DNA from: Asparagopsis taxiformis
Taxonomy: Eukaryota; Rhodophyta; Florideophyceae; Bonnemaisoniales; Bonnemaisoniaceae
Direction of reading: 5' to 3'
Assembly: GCA_030407315.1 (NCBI GenBank)
Contig: JALQPE010000398.1
Coordinates: 1-64,000 of the forward strand
Length of the DNA: 64,000 nucleotides
Below, one piece after another: positions 9,664 through 19,739 of the stretch. The notes under the pieces were generated by a model. It saw only the letters and a program-made list of their open reading frames with translations, was not told the DNA's origin and searched no databases. The position numbers and the translations under genes are program-made. Positions within the stretch are counted from its first letter, which is position 1. Every line of letters starts with the position of its first letter.

Positions 9664-10562
9664 GTTTGGATTCGTCTCTTCCCCCTCCTCGTACGGAGTC
9701 GTCGTATCGCCCTCCGCGATAATGGGTATCGTATCCCCCGATGGAGGTCGATTGTCTGCGCTCGACAGCGTATAGCATCGACATGCTTCGACATGAACGA
9801 CGTGCCCATTATGACGGGAACAGCCAGCGTGTTGGCTACGAAGAATTTTACGCGGAACAGCGAGTTCCCCAGCCTGACACGAAGCAGGATGGCGCCTTCG
9901 ATAGGCAAACGTCGCCCGTTGGCGTCTCCGAGCTTCGGTAGCTCTTCGTCACGTAGACAGCGGTCGACCCAGTCGTAGGGTAGTAAACTTGTTCGTATCA
10001 AGTTGTAGCCGCTGCACGTATCCATCGCGATGGTAATCGCCCTCATCACGTTGAGGTCTAGTCCGATCGTTCCGGATACGATATAATGCTTCGACGCAAG
10101 TAGGCACGTATGCCCGTCGAGGACCAACGGTTCGGTCCTGACCGGCGCGCGGTCTACGTCTTCGCTAGCGGTTCGTCGCTTCACCGTATGAGCCCGTATG
10201 GCTTCTTTTGCGTCGACACGCTTCGTATAAGCCGCGTGCTTGGCTTTCTCGCGCTCGGAAGCGTCGTGCTTCCGGGTAGCGCGTCTCGCTCGTCTGCGAG
10301 GCTTCCTCTTCGTGTGAGGTTCGTTCGTCCCGTCGGACTTCGTTTCTTCCCCCACGTCGGGTGTCGTGTGACTCGAGTTGGCCTTCGCGGCCGTGAGCTT
10401 TACGTAACTCTCGTTCATCGGTGAGCCTGCGGAGGACCAATCATCGACGTCGGTCGTCCCCCTTTCACGTAAGGGTTCAGGCGATGTGGGTGGCTCGTGA
10501 CCTACATCGCCTGGTCGTTTTCCGGCGCGGGGCCGTTCGACACGTCGTCGTCGTGAGCCCAC
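9591..10562 (-). CDS. pol: Pol, aspartic protease region (separate frame)
   Basis: The retropepsin-like signature is AITIAMDTCSGYNLI, with the active-site DTCSG in place of the more usual DTGS/A. It is followed by hydrophobic flap and core segments (VKFFVANTLAVPVIMGTSF). The N-terminal 110 residues are very basic and charged. The last 55 residues appear out of frame with the protein that continues at 9663. The protease would cut the gag-pol polyprotein during particle maturation. Confidence 0.75.
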   Translation of the reverse strand: MGSRRRRVERPRAGKRPGDVGHEPPTSPEPLRERGTTDVDDWSSAGSPMNESYVKLTAAKANSSHTTPDVGEETKSDGTNEPHTKRKPRRRARRATRKHDASEREKAKHAAYTKRVDAKEAIRAHTVKRRTASEDVDRAPVRTEPLVLDGHTCLLASKHYIVSGTIGLDLNVMRAITIAMDTCSGYNLIRTSLLPYDWVDRCLRDEELPKLGDANGRRLPIEGAILLRVRLGNSLFRVKFFVANTLAVPVIMGTSFMSKHVDAIRCRAQTIDLHRGIRYPLSRRAIRRLRTRRGKRRIQTWNTRNAASVTRPRIGRAERFRFA

Positions 10563-10795
10563 GAAGCTCGTTCGTCATCGTGACTCGTTTCCACCTCGAG
10601 TGGTGTTTCGTCAGCGGAAGTCGTCACGTAGACTCCGCTGCGGCCATTACGCTGGCCATTTCGTTCGTTCGCCCACGGGCGGGGGTCACGTCGGTCATTA
10701 CGAAAGTCGCCGCGGCGCCTGTCGAAGGGCCTTCCCCCGTCACGATTGGGGTTTCGGAGTATCGTAGGCGGCGTGCCGTACCTCCGCGGGTTCAC
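10502..10795 (-). CDS. Short basic ORF overlapping the end of gag
   Basis: 98 codons rich in Arg, Asn, Gly and Asp (for example RGDFRNDRRDPRPWANERNG). It begins with a GTG overlapping the gag stop and ends inside the protease frame. It may be the gag-pol transframe/nucleocapsid-tail segment of this element, displaced by frame changes, rather than a separate gene. Confidence 0.4.
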   Translation of the reverse strand: MNPRRYGTPPTILRNPNRDGGRPFDRRRGDFRNDRRDPRPWANERNGQRNGRSGVYVTTSADETPLEVETSHDDERASWAHDDDVSNGPAPENDQAM

Positions 10796-12906
10796 GTTCC
10801 CTCGCTCACCAGGTCGTTCCTGGTTACGTTTGCCATTCGTTGGCGGAAGTACTCAGCCTGACGTGGGTTGCTCTTCACGTGGAAGAGGTAGTACTTGTAC
10901 GCGAAAAAGATCCGTTGATCTGGCGTCAGACGCGGACACGTAAACGTCGAGTGGCCATCTTCGCGGCATGACCAACACGACAGCGTCCAGTAATCATTCG
11001 GGATTACGGAGTGCGCCAATTGCGTCTGCTCGCTCGTGAGCTTCGGCACGTCCTCGCATGGACGGTTCAATCGAGCTTCGAGCTCGTCCGGCTTTTCGTT
11101 TGCCGTTTTCGTATCGTTGGGCGGCGGCCCGTTCGTGAAGAGGATCGCCTCCAAATTCTCGGCAACGTGAGCCGCAGCGAGCGACACGTCGTCATCATCC
11201 CTCGCGGGGATGTTCGGGTTACCATCGTGGTAACTGGGCTCGCTAGCCCGTTCATTACGTAAGTACGCGGACTCATCGTAGTCCGCGAACTTCCTCGACT
11301 CGTGGTCGGAAATAGCCAACGTAGGCTTCACCGGAAACCGCACTTTCGGTTTCGCGGCTGACGCGACAGCTGCCGTACGTGCACGGAAGGTCGTTCCTTC
11401 GGCCGTCGCCAATCGTCTCACAACGGTGAGGTCGTTCCTCTCTCGTTCGGGGAGTGACCGGAGTCGTTCCGTCACGGCTGCCCGCGTCGAGGGCAGCAAA
11501 CCACGTACGTAGTGGTGAACGAGGAGTCGATCCGTAAACACGTAGTTGCACGCCCGCGTGGCGGTGTCGAGTCTATCAGCGTACTGATTCTCGTCCTCGT
11601 TAGGACTCTGCGTGATCATCGTGACCTTTTCGTAGGCCTCCTGCAGCACGTCGTCTTGCAGGTATCGTTTAATCAACGCGTTGATTACGTGAGGCCACGA
11701 GAACCTCTTCGTCGGATCAGTCGTGATCACGCCAGTCGTACACTGGGAATCGTAGAACCGTCGGGCGTCCCCTTCGAGGAAGAAGTGCAGCGCACGTACT
11801 GCCACTCCCTCGCACACTCCGAGTGTGCTGAACCCATCACGTATTTGGGCGAGGAATCCGAGTAACGTAATCGGATTCCGGCCGGAGAACGGCTTTAACG
11901 TAGGGAAAAGTCCCTCCAGCTCACGTTTGAGCTTATGTACGCTTTGACTCTCGTTCACGTAGAGATGTTCACGTACATCGTTAAGTCGGTACATGCGGTA
12001 CGACACCACGTTCGCAAATGCGTCGAGCATTGTCGTGTGCTCTGCCAACGCGTGGCAAACGGGTCCGAGGGCGTTCCCTGGTAAGCGTACCGCGTCGGCA
12101 CGTTCGTTTTCGTGGACTCGCGTGTCCGTCGTGCCGAACGTACCCAGCCACGGAATGTACGTCTCACGTGGCGGGGGAGCTCTCGTATCGAATTGCGCAG
12201 CTCGTGCTGCGTCCGCCGACCGCGCGTGGTCTGGCGTATCGTTAAAACGTAATTGCCTTCGTGGCGTCTCGTTGGGGTTGGCGATGGCTCGTTGCACTGT
12301 CGCCCCCCTTCCGTACGTTGTCGGGGTCGTCGGACCGGGTGTTGGTGGGTATCCTCCCGGAACGGCCGGGGAGGATTGCGAGTTATAGGCGCGCGAGCCT
12401 TCTTCGTAATTCGGATCGCTTCCGCTCGGCGGAGCGGAACGTCCGGCGACGATTTCGTTGAATACTACGACAAACGAGTCGAGTCTTCCCTCCACGGCGG
12501 AGAGGCGGTTTCGTAAATCTTCGTTTTCCCGTTCGAGGGTCGCTGAGCGTTCACGTAACGCACGAGCTTCGCGCTCCGAGACTCCGAGTCTCTGCCTTAC
12601 GGCTTCGTCGACGGCCGCGTCGCTCGCCCTTTCGATGTGACCTCGAAGGTCTTCGTACACTACGCGTAGTGCCGTGGGAGTCACGTTCCCTTCGTTGAGC
12701 TGACCGCGCGTTGCGGGGTCCATACTCACGGACTCAAACGGGCTTACCGTACGTGGTAGCTGGCCGATCGCCTCGATATCCGGCGGGATAGATCGATCAG
12801 TCGCGAAGATCGCTTCTGCTGACAAGGCCACGTCGGCTTCGGCGTCCGCTGACGTTGGCAACGGTTGCCTGGGCGACGCGCTGGAATTCGACACAGCGTA
12901 ATTCAT
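10792..12906 (-). CDS. gag: Gag (capsid and nucleocapsid)
   Basis: 704 codons, uninterrupted, starting about 100 bases after the 5' LTR. The central part matches the retrotransposon gag pattern (ALHFFLEGDARRFYDSQ, DDVLQEAYEKVTMITQ, LVHHYVRGLLPSTRAAV). The C-terminal part carries one CCHC zinc knuckle, CWSCREDGHSTFTC (CX2CX4HX4C), which binds the element's RNA during packaging. The N-terminus has a coiled-coil-like Glu/Arg/Leu region (about residues 85-130). The intact frame fits a young insertion. Confidence 0.92.
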   Translation of the reverse strand: MNYAVSNSSASPRQPLPTSADAEADVALSAEAIFATDRSIPPDIEAIGQLPRTVSPFESVSMDPATRGQLNEGNVTPTALRVVYEDLRGHIERASDAAVDEAVRQRLGVSEREARALRERSATLERENEDLRNRLSAVEGRLDSFVVVFNEIVAGRSAPPSGSDPNYEEGSRAYNSQSSPAVPGGYPPTPGPTTPTTYGRGATVQRAIANPNETPRRQLRFNDTPDHARSADAARAAQFDTRAPPPRETYIPWLGTFGTTDTRVHENERADAVRLPGNALGPVCHALAEHTTMLDAFANVVSYRMYRLNDVREHLYVNESQSVHKLKRELEGLFPTLKPFSGRNPITLLGFLAQIRDGFSTLGVCEGVAVRALHFFLEGDARRFYDSQCTTGVITTDPTKRFSWPHVINALIKRYLQDDVLQEAYEKVTMITQSPNEDENQYADRLDTATRACNYVFTDRLLVHHYVRGLLPSTRAAVTERLRSLPERERNDLTVVRRLATAEGTTFRARTAAVASAAKPKVRFPVKPTLAISDHESRKFADYDESAYLRNERASEPSYHDGNPNIPARDDDDVSLAAAHVAENLEAILFTNGPPPNDTKTANEKPDELEARLNRPCEDVPKLTSEQTQLAHSVIPNDYWTLSCWSCREDGHSTFTCPRLTPDQRIFFAYKYYLFHVKSNPRQAEYFRQRMANVTRNDLVSEGT

Positions 12907-12987
12907 AGACCGTCGTCTGTAGCACGTAGCTTTTCGTTAACGTAAAAGAGCTCAACCTCGTTGGTTGTCGTTATGCTCGTAGCAACT

Positions 12988-13005
12988 TCTAGGTCGAGAG
13001 ACCAG
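12988..13005 (-). other. Primer-binding site candidate
   Basis: Directly after the 5' LTR end, the element sense strand reads CTGGTCTCTCGACC. The TGG one base inside the LTR edge is the complement of a tRNA CCA end, which is the standard place for minus-strand priming. The tRNA itself was not identified. Confidence 0.55.
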
Positions 13006-13665
13006 TGTGGAACAACGTTAGTTCTAGATAGCTGGTACGAGCTACGGACACGCTGTCCTTACGAAACGAAACGAGCAGTCCACCCGCTGGTGTTTGACTG
13101 TATTGTTAGAACGGTAGAAGGTAGAGTGGTTAGCGAGTAGACACGAGCGTCACGACGCAACAATCCACGCGAGGATTACGTTAGCAAACGAGGTGGTACG
13201 TCACCGGAGGCGCTCTCAACCAAGCCCGGAGGCACTACACGCAATCAGCCTTACGTGCGGCGATGGGTAGGGAGTACGCAGCTCGACGGAGACGAAGCCT
13301 CGTTAGGCAGAACGTAAACGTAAAACGTAGAAGTCAGTCGTAGACTAGAGCCGTTGCTCGATCGTTGTCTTGTCCCCTTTCCCTCCCGGCACGATGCCAA
13401 TACCTATATGGCCACGATGGCATCGCTTTACAGTGTAAACACTGTTCGTAACGTCCCCGAATGGGAAAGGACCTTGTGGGTCACACGTAGGGACCCGTTG
13501 GTCCGTTGGCCGTTGCCAGTACGTTCGTTGCACACGTGTGCCGGTTGCGCGCGCGCATGCGCCAGCAATGTTCGTGCATTGCTGTCGCCGGTCGTGTCCG
13601 CCGAGATTCGAATTCCGCGGAAAAACGTAAATATTTGCAATTTCGGAATTGCCACGTATACTACA
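13006..13665 (-). repeat. 5' LTR, 660 bases
   Basis: Runs from TGTGG to CTACA on the plus strand, so the LTR has TG...CA ends in either reading. It is nearly identical to 1-653. The five bases outside (GTCGG, 13666-13670) would be the right target-site duplication. Confidence 0.93.
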
Positions 13666-14054
13666 GTCGGAAAAGGATAGGGAAGTAGTCTAGCGACAAA
13701 CAGGTGCAAATTTACGAGTGCGGAAAGGAATAAAGTCATATATTCGGCTGGAGAAGTACAAAAAGTAGTATCTGTAGAACAGGAATGAGTGAATCCAAGA
13801 AAAAGCATTCTGACAGGACGAACCAAACCGAATACACAATTTCATAGATTTCTATGCTGTCCTTGGCGGATAACCATCCGCTCTGGTAATGAAAGAGAAA
13901 GAAACTCCTTCTGTGGAAGAAGGGCCACCGTGCGTTATCCCTCCTCTTCCACTCCTGTTGTCCACTTTGCAAAGTGACGGAGTGCAGTTGTGCACCAAGC
14001 CAACCTTTCGAACCCCGGATGTAAGAGGGAGGAACCAGGAACCTGAATCCCTAT
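13666..14054. other. Spacer between retrotransposon and transposase copy 1
   Basis: About 390 bases of ordinary mixed-composition DNA; I see no gene, RNA or repeat in it. It holds the presumed retrotransposon target site. Confidence 0.5.
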
Positions 14055-17000
14055 TCACAGTAAACTAGAATTATCGGAGTTATTCTTGGAAACACAATGC
14101 ACAATTGCATAAGATAAAGGATTAATTCCGCCGGAAGATCTGTCCTTCGTAGAGAGATGAGGTAGGACGTGTTCTTGTCCCGAAGCCGGTTCGAAGACAG
14201 TATCTACAGCCCAGAAGGAGGGTGAAGAAGTCTTCTGTAAGATCTTAGAATTTAGCAAATTCGAGTAGCAAGCTTGTACAACACACCCGGAAGCTATTTC
14301 ATGACACTTGAAAAACTCTCTAGATGTACCAGAGAATGGTGTGGAGCAAGCAGGGTGCATAGAAATAAGTCGAGCACCTTTGCAAAGTATTCCAGAAATG
14401 TGTAAAGTATCTGAATTGTGCCGACAGGTGAAGTCCTGCTGGGTTGATATGGAACGCACAGGAGACCAAAAGTAATATGAAAAAGGAGATGAGAAGCATG
14501 GGAGAGAAGACTTCCTGAGATGTTCGAGAAGTGGGTCCTGCCGAAGATCATGTAGAGTGCTTGCTGGGATATCCTCCATCGATTTACAATGGTCGCGTCC
14601 GAACAAGACCCGGAGAAGGAATCGTTTCGAGATATCTCGCTGAACAGAAGTTGGTGGCGCATTTGAAAAATTGTTGAGAGCCAGGTTGAGCCTTCCCTTC
14701 CAGTGGTTTCCAAGTGCAGCCATCATTGCATCCAACTGCCTGTCAGCACCTCCCGAACGTTCAAGTCCTCTTTTCATCTGTTGGTGGGTTGCTTCGAAGG
14801 AAAGTTCAGCCACCTGACGAGCATGGTTGAGTAGAGGAACCGTGTGTTCGAAAGCTTCAATGAGTCTATGCAAGTTTGGCTTATTGTCCAAAAGCTTCCT
14901 TGCCCTGAATCCCGTAGTCTTCTGTTCAACTTCATTTTGGTCGGCGTCAATTACCACAGAGCCGTCTCCTTTCAGTTTTCTTTTCTTTGATGGTACCGTA
15001 CTCCTTTTTCTCGGAGGAACGGTTACGAGCAGGTCATCTACACGTTTTGCATAATCTTTCGAAAGCTGTTGCAGTTTTCGAAAACGCTTAGCTGCCGATA
15101 GTCCGGTCGCGCTCTGTACTGACTCTATGCCGTCAATATCGACACGAGGTAGAAAATAAGTAGCTGCGGCGATTGAGGATAGCAATCGAACAAGTTCTAG
15201 GGAAAGTTCTCTTTGCTTCTCGGAAGCTCGGATAGACCTTGCTCCAGAGCCTTCTGAAGACTCCCCGGACTGGAAGCTCAGAGCCAACCCAAAACAGTGA
15301 TCTGCGACTAGAAGTAAAGCAAATCTGTCCGAGATTCCCATTGTATTTGTTTCACCGGAGGTGAAGTTATATATCCTCTTCTGGTTAGTGAGACCTAGGA
15401 CGTGGAGGGCATCTACCATAAAAATTTCTGCCATCCTTCTACTACCATCACTAGGCAGGCACGAAAAAGCATTGTCCAGGGCATCCTTGGCAAGCCCTTG
15501 GAGGAGGTGGTCGATCCCAATAAATGTGGAACGGTACGAATCAATAATAGCGGGAACAACAGGGATGCTCACAGAATCCATACCAACGGGTGTGCCAGAT
15601 GGAACGAGGCCTTTAGACCTAGTTTCATCAAGCAGTTACTCTATAAGAAGCATTGGAGTTTCAGTAGCGCTTTGCACTTTCCTCATTCCCAGGTACTTCA
15701 TGATGCTCACCGTACTTTGTGATGACTGAACTGCCTGAGTTCTCTCTGAAGTACGGAATAGAGAATCCGAACTAGAATGAAGACTGGTGTCGTACCCGAA
15801 CTGTGAATGTTTCCCGTGTTTACCTCCTCTGACGAAGAAACACAAGTGGCATGGACAATCTGCATTGTGTCCCATGACATCGAGAACATGGGAACATGCG
15901 GGATAGTCTGATACAAAACCGACAAAGTCCAGGAAAATGATGCAATCTTTACCCTCTGGATATACGTCATGGAAACCAGTCGTACATCCCTGGTTTATGT
16001 CGCGAGAGATATGTCGAAGAATATGGTTTGTACTTACACCGGGACCAGTGACACCGATAATACGCACTGCAGAACTATTCCGGCGACAGTCCAGGGGCAG
16101 CCCCATGGGGATCATATAACATCCTCCAGCACTACCACTCTTACCAGAGGCCTCATTGAAGTCATCGCAGTAAAAAAGAAAAGGGTAGACATAGTATGTG
16201 GTGCCACAGTCGAGAACACCACGGATACTTGTCGGATGGCAGGGAAGGGTATTCGTGCCCTGACTCAATAAAATGACATTGTTAATCGCACGACTGCCAC
16301 CGATATTAGTGTAAAGTCCTTCAGAATTGATGAAGAACATGAGTTTGCGAAATGGAGACGGGGGACCCGGAGAGCTGACTATAAGACCGACGATGAAAGG
16401 CTTCCCAGTAGTATTCGTAAAGTTACATCCTGAAGCAGGAGATAAAAGTGTGAGATGATCTCCAGGTCGAGCGAATTGCTCAAAGGACTTTTTGCGGAGT
16501 ACCAAACCAGGCCCGAAGGAGCGGGGAGAAACGGACTGCTGCTGATCAGAGGCCTTACTGTTGTTCACCCATGAAGAGGACGTGAAAGCCACGAAAGAAT
16601 CTGAGTTGGAGGAAATTGATTTCTTCTGAAAGCAGGAGGCGGCTCTAGGGTCCAGATGGTTGGTTTGTTGACCAGTGGTAACTCGGACCTGGACAGTACC
16701 ACCCCCGAAAGCAGTGATGGGTGTACCATCCATCTCCTCAGCACTGAGAGAGTGGTTTTGTCCTTTCACGAAGCGCTCTCTGAATTTCCCCAGATTCGAC
16801 GTATATATGTTTCCATGTATAGTTGGTACCCCATCAGATTCGAATGACTTGGAGGCTACGTTATGGCGCCAGGCAAGATCGAACAGTTCTGGAGTAGATA
16901 TGTATTCTCGGGCGTATTCACTTGGTGGAACGATTAGTACTGGTGCAGTTTGGCCAGCGGTGTTCTGTTCAATCTTGCTTCTTCGCAAAATGGCCTGAGA

Positions 17001-17893
17001 TGCCATACGTGCTGCACTGTGGTCTACATTCACGGGGAAATACACCGTTTCCGAACGCAACCAGGCGTTGAAGAATAGCCATGGTCTAACTTTTCGGGTG
17101 ATCGTAGAATAATGAGGTAGACCTTTCTGAACGTGCTTTTCAGTTGAACCCTTCCTTGCGAAATCGAACAAAACGCGATCTTCATTCAGATCTGCGGCAG
17201 TGCATTTCGTGGATCCGGTCAACTTCGCTACTGCATACAGAGTTGTCCATTGCGTCATATATTGGCGGGCCTTGAGCGGATTCGAGGTATCCTCGATGAA
17301 AGGGGATGAGAGAAGCTTCGATTGTGTCATTTCTTGTAGAAGAAGGTCTTCATGTTCAGCACACACATCATTAAATTCTGGATGTGTATCATCTTCATCA
17401 ATATGGCCAGGATAATATTCGGAACCTCCTCTTCTATCAGTTTCGATGTCATGAGTAGGCCCCTGGTCGCGTTCTCGCTGCATGGCACGGAAACGACTTC
17501 ATCTTCAACAGTACTTAAAACTTGATGACCTTCCAAAGCAGGGGGAACGATATATTGGATACCATCGCTGTCTGCGAAGGCAATGCTACCTTCCTGCGGA
17601 AGTAGGCCTTCGGGAGACATCGAAGTAGGAACTACTTCGGAGGGGCTTTCCAGGGGTAATCGCAGACTAGGCTCGGATCCTGGTGCAGTAGCGAGTGAGT
17701 CAAGGGATGAGGCAACTCGATCGACTTGAAAGGGTCTCGAGTCATCTTGCCGAAGTGCAAAACGATCAGATACAGTTCTGGACGTCGAACGTCTAGATCG
17801 GTTATGGGGATGCGGAACAGTGTTGTAACGAAGGCGCAGACCGGAACGGGGCTGAAGTGAGCTAGAACAAAGGTTGGGGACCTTCCATACCAC
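14055..17893 (-). pseudogene. Transposase-like protein, copy 1 (tnp2/Plavaka-like), broken
   Basis: Two long pieces (17483-15636 and 15581-14055) share one frame and are separated only by an in-frame TAA at 15636-15638. A further N-terminal piece (17893-about 17470) is in another frame. Blocks shared with the copies at 41533 and 60920 are YCDDFNEASGKSGSAGG, then FVSDYPACSHVLDVMGH followed by CPCHLC, and KPNLHRLIEAFEHTVPLL followed by VAELSFEATHQQMKRGL. Their order and character (D-rich block, D-P-A block with CxxC, late LH...E..H/N..KR block) resemble tnp2/Plavaka-type cut-and-paste transposases. That assignment is my inference. A basic segment (RKRSTVPSKKRKLKG) could be a nuclear signal. It would excise and reinsert an element by a DDE mechanism; with one stop and one frame change this copy is probably inactive. 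Confidence 0.7.
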
Positions 17894-17956
17894 TCCTTAG
17901 GTGTGCCTTGGCACTACTACCAACGACCAGAACACCTCCACAGCGCCTTTTCCGTG

Positions 17957-18010
17957 GATGATAAAATTTGGTAATTTTTTGGACTCCAAAAATTACCAGA
18001 TTTTATCATC
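17957..18010. repeat. AT-rich hairpin just upstream of transposase copy 1
   Basis: The left arm GATGATAAAATTTGGTAATT and the matching right arm ending TTTTATCATC form a near-perfect stem over a very short loop (around GGACTCC). It lies about 64 bases upstream of the likely start of the minus-strand transposase. It could be a terminal or promoter palindrome. Confidence 0.75.
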
Positions 18011-18125
18011 TCCGAAATCGCCTGTTCGCGTTCGTTCGCTGTTCTCCCACCCATTGCCACTTGTGGGAAATTGCGCTATAATTCGAGACGTGCGCCCCTC
18101 GTCTGTGTTCTCGGAAATGGACGCG

Positions 18126-18290
18126 GACGTCCACAACCTCTAGTACACCTAGTATTACTAGGCGGACGTCCATGTTCTCCAGTATTTTTGGATGTCCGCC
18201 TAGAACCAGACGTCCACGCGGTCTAGTACGCCTAGTATTACTAGGGCGACATTCATTGTTTCTAGTACCACGGATGTCCCCCTCGGGATG
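18126..18290. repeat. Short direct repeats with CCTAGTATTACTAGG palindrome and GACGTCC boxes
   Basis: The motif GACGTCCAC...CTAGTAC.CCTAGTATTACTAGG occurs at about 18126 and 18209 (period 83). GGACGTCC or GGATGTCC boxes lie between and after the copies, some inverted. No gene overlaps it. It looks like the end of a small non-autonomous element. Confidence 0.65.
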
Positions 18291-18419
18291 GACTTCCGCC
18301 ATGTCTATGTCCACCTAGGACGGGCGCCGGTTCAGAAATTCAAAAATTTCGACCCCAGAAATTTCTGCCGCCGTGCTCGACATGGATGTCCGCATCCATC
18401 ACGGCGACCACTCTATTTT

Positions 18420-19340
18420 TCCTTGTCGGTCGACTCCAATTTTGTCTTTAATTTTTTCATCCTCTCGCTCACATCCCCTTCCAGTTGGTGCTCACCTCCC
18501 CCGTACTGTACCTCAAACACCCCCAATACCACTCTAGTACGCATTTTCAGCTACCTATCCCCCCTTCCACGGTGCACACCTCCATTCCATACCTACTTTT
18601 CTGCTCTACCGTACAGATTTCGTATAACCAGTCCTCATACTACCTCAGAATAGGGAAAAACACCCCCTATCTCCTCGACCATGGTCTCCCCCATCACCTT
18701 TGAAACGTATTCTTCTTCAATACCCTCTCTCCTCTACCTTCAACCCCTCTCCTTCGCCCTCTACACGAACTTCCCCTGCAGCTTACTCTTCCAAAACCTC
18801 TCACTCCCCATCCCGTACCCGACCTGCTCCACCCCTCCCTCCCTCACCTGCTACATGCCCCCCACGCCATCTGCATCTTCAATACCGTATACACCACCAC
18901 CACCGGCCCACGCTCCCGCTCCCCCGCCGTCTCCCCTGAAACCTCCCCGCTCTGAACCACATATCAACCCCCCACTTCGCACCCATCCTCCCACTCCCCT
19001 CCCTCCCCAAATACAATAACCCCCTTCTTCTCCATCACATCCCCACTCACCACAGCCAGAACAGACGCCACCCCCACCCCCTCTTTCTACTCACTTTCCT
19101 AAAAACCCTTCCTCTCGGGGCGTTCAACCGCACCCTCCTACGGTCCCACCTAAACACCTCCTCCGCCCTCACTACCCCAACACCCCGCAGCGTCTCCCCA
19201 ATCCCCATAATATGCTTCTCGGCACTCCTCTCCGAATCACACTCCAATCTAAACCCGCACTCCGTACATTTCCACCTCCCCCTGTACCATCCCAGGATTC
19301 CATCCCCCCTTAGAACACATCCTCATACCACAGAAGAATT
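18420..19340. other. Pyrimidine-rich, strand-asymmetric stretch without a supported gene
   Basis: About 900 bases in which the plus strand is dominated by C and T (many CCCCTCCC and CCACCC runs). Short plus-strand frames here translate as low-complexity Pro/Ser/Leu protein and follow composition. I see no domain. Confidence 0.6.
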
Positions 19341-19739
19341 TTCTTCCTCTCATACCTCATCCTTAAAACCTCCATCAGCTCCATGTAAATTTCGATGAAA
19401 ATATTTTCTCTACTATGCAATCTCAAACATGTATGAGCCTATGCCTTTCCGCTTTGTCAACCCTGAATATTGGTACTCATGTATTCATAAAATAGGGCCA
19501 CCCACATCCCTATCCCGTTCTGCAAGCTTTACAAACCACTAGACGCATACTCCACAACTATACAACAAACACTACTCGCTATTTCAGACGACGCGGTACA
19601 CAAGTAGCGTAGTCTCAACCTTCCGTGGCGCCTTCCCTGATGCGTACAAGTGCGAAAGACGTCTAGACTACTACTACTACGATATAGTATATCAGAAGTG
19701 AGTGCGGGAATTTTCGGCACAGGAGATGCTGGGCCACCA

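Larger units (their letters stand above)
1..13665 (-). mobile_element. Ty3/gypsy LTR retrotransposon, chromovirus type, nearly full length
   Basis: The two ends are near-identical direct repeats. Between them on the minus strand lie gag, protease, reverse transcriptase, RNase H, integrase and a chromodomain, which is the Ty3/gypsy (Metaviridae) chromovirus order. The window begins about five bases inside the outer LTR edge, so the left target-site duplication cannot be read; the five bases after the right LTR are GTCGG. The LTRs differ by only 2 substitutions and 4 single-base indels over about 655 bases, so insertion is recent. Even so, pol needs several frame changes, so this copy is either defective or carries sequence errors. 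It also holds about 5.3 kb of extra DNA between pol and the 3' LTR, with a large ORF on the opposite strand. It is much more GC-rich than the DNA to its right. Confidence 0.93.

Noticed and set aside
13995..14030. TTCGAA-containing stretch that resembles a tRNA T-loop
   Set aside because: The flanking bases do not form a five-pair T stem and no cloverleaf can be drawn.
14055..17893. In-frame TAA at 15636 considered as an intron or separate gene boundary
   Set aside because: Similarity to copies 2 and 3 is continuous across the stop in the same frame, so it is a point lesion within one gene.
18681..19019. 112-codon proline-rich plus-strand frame
   Set aside because: Composition follows the pyrimidine-rich DNA; several overlapping frames look equally protein-like and none has a domain.
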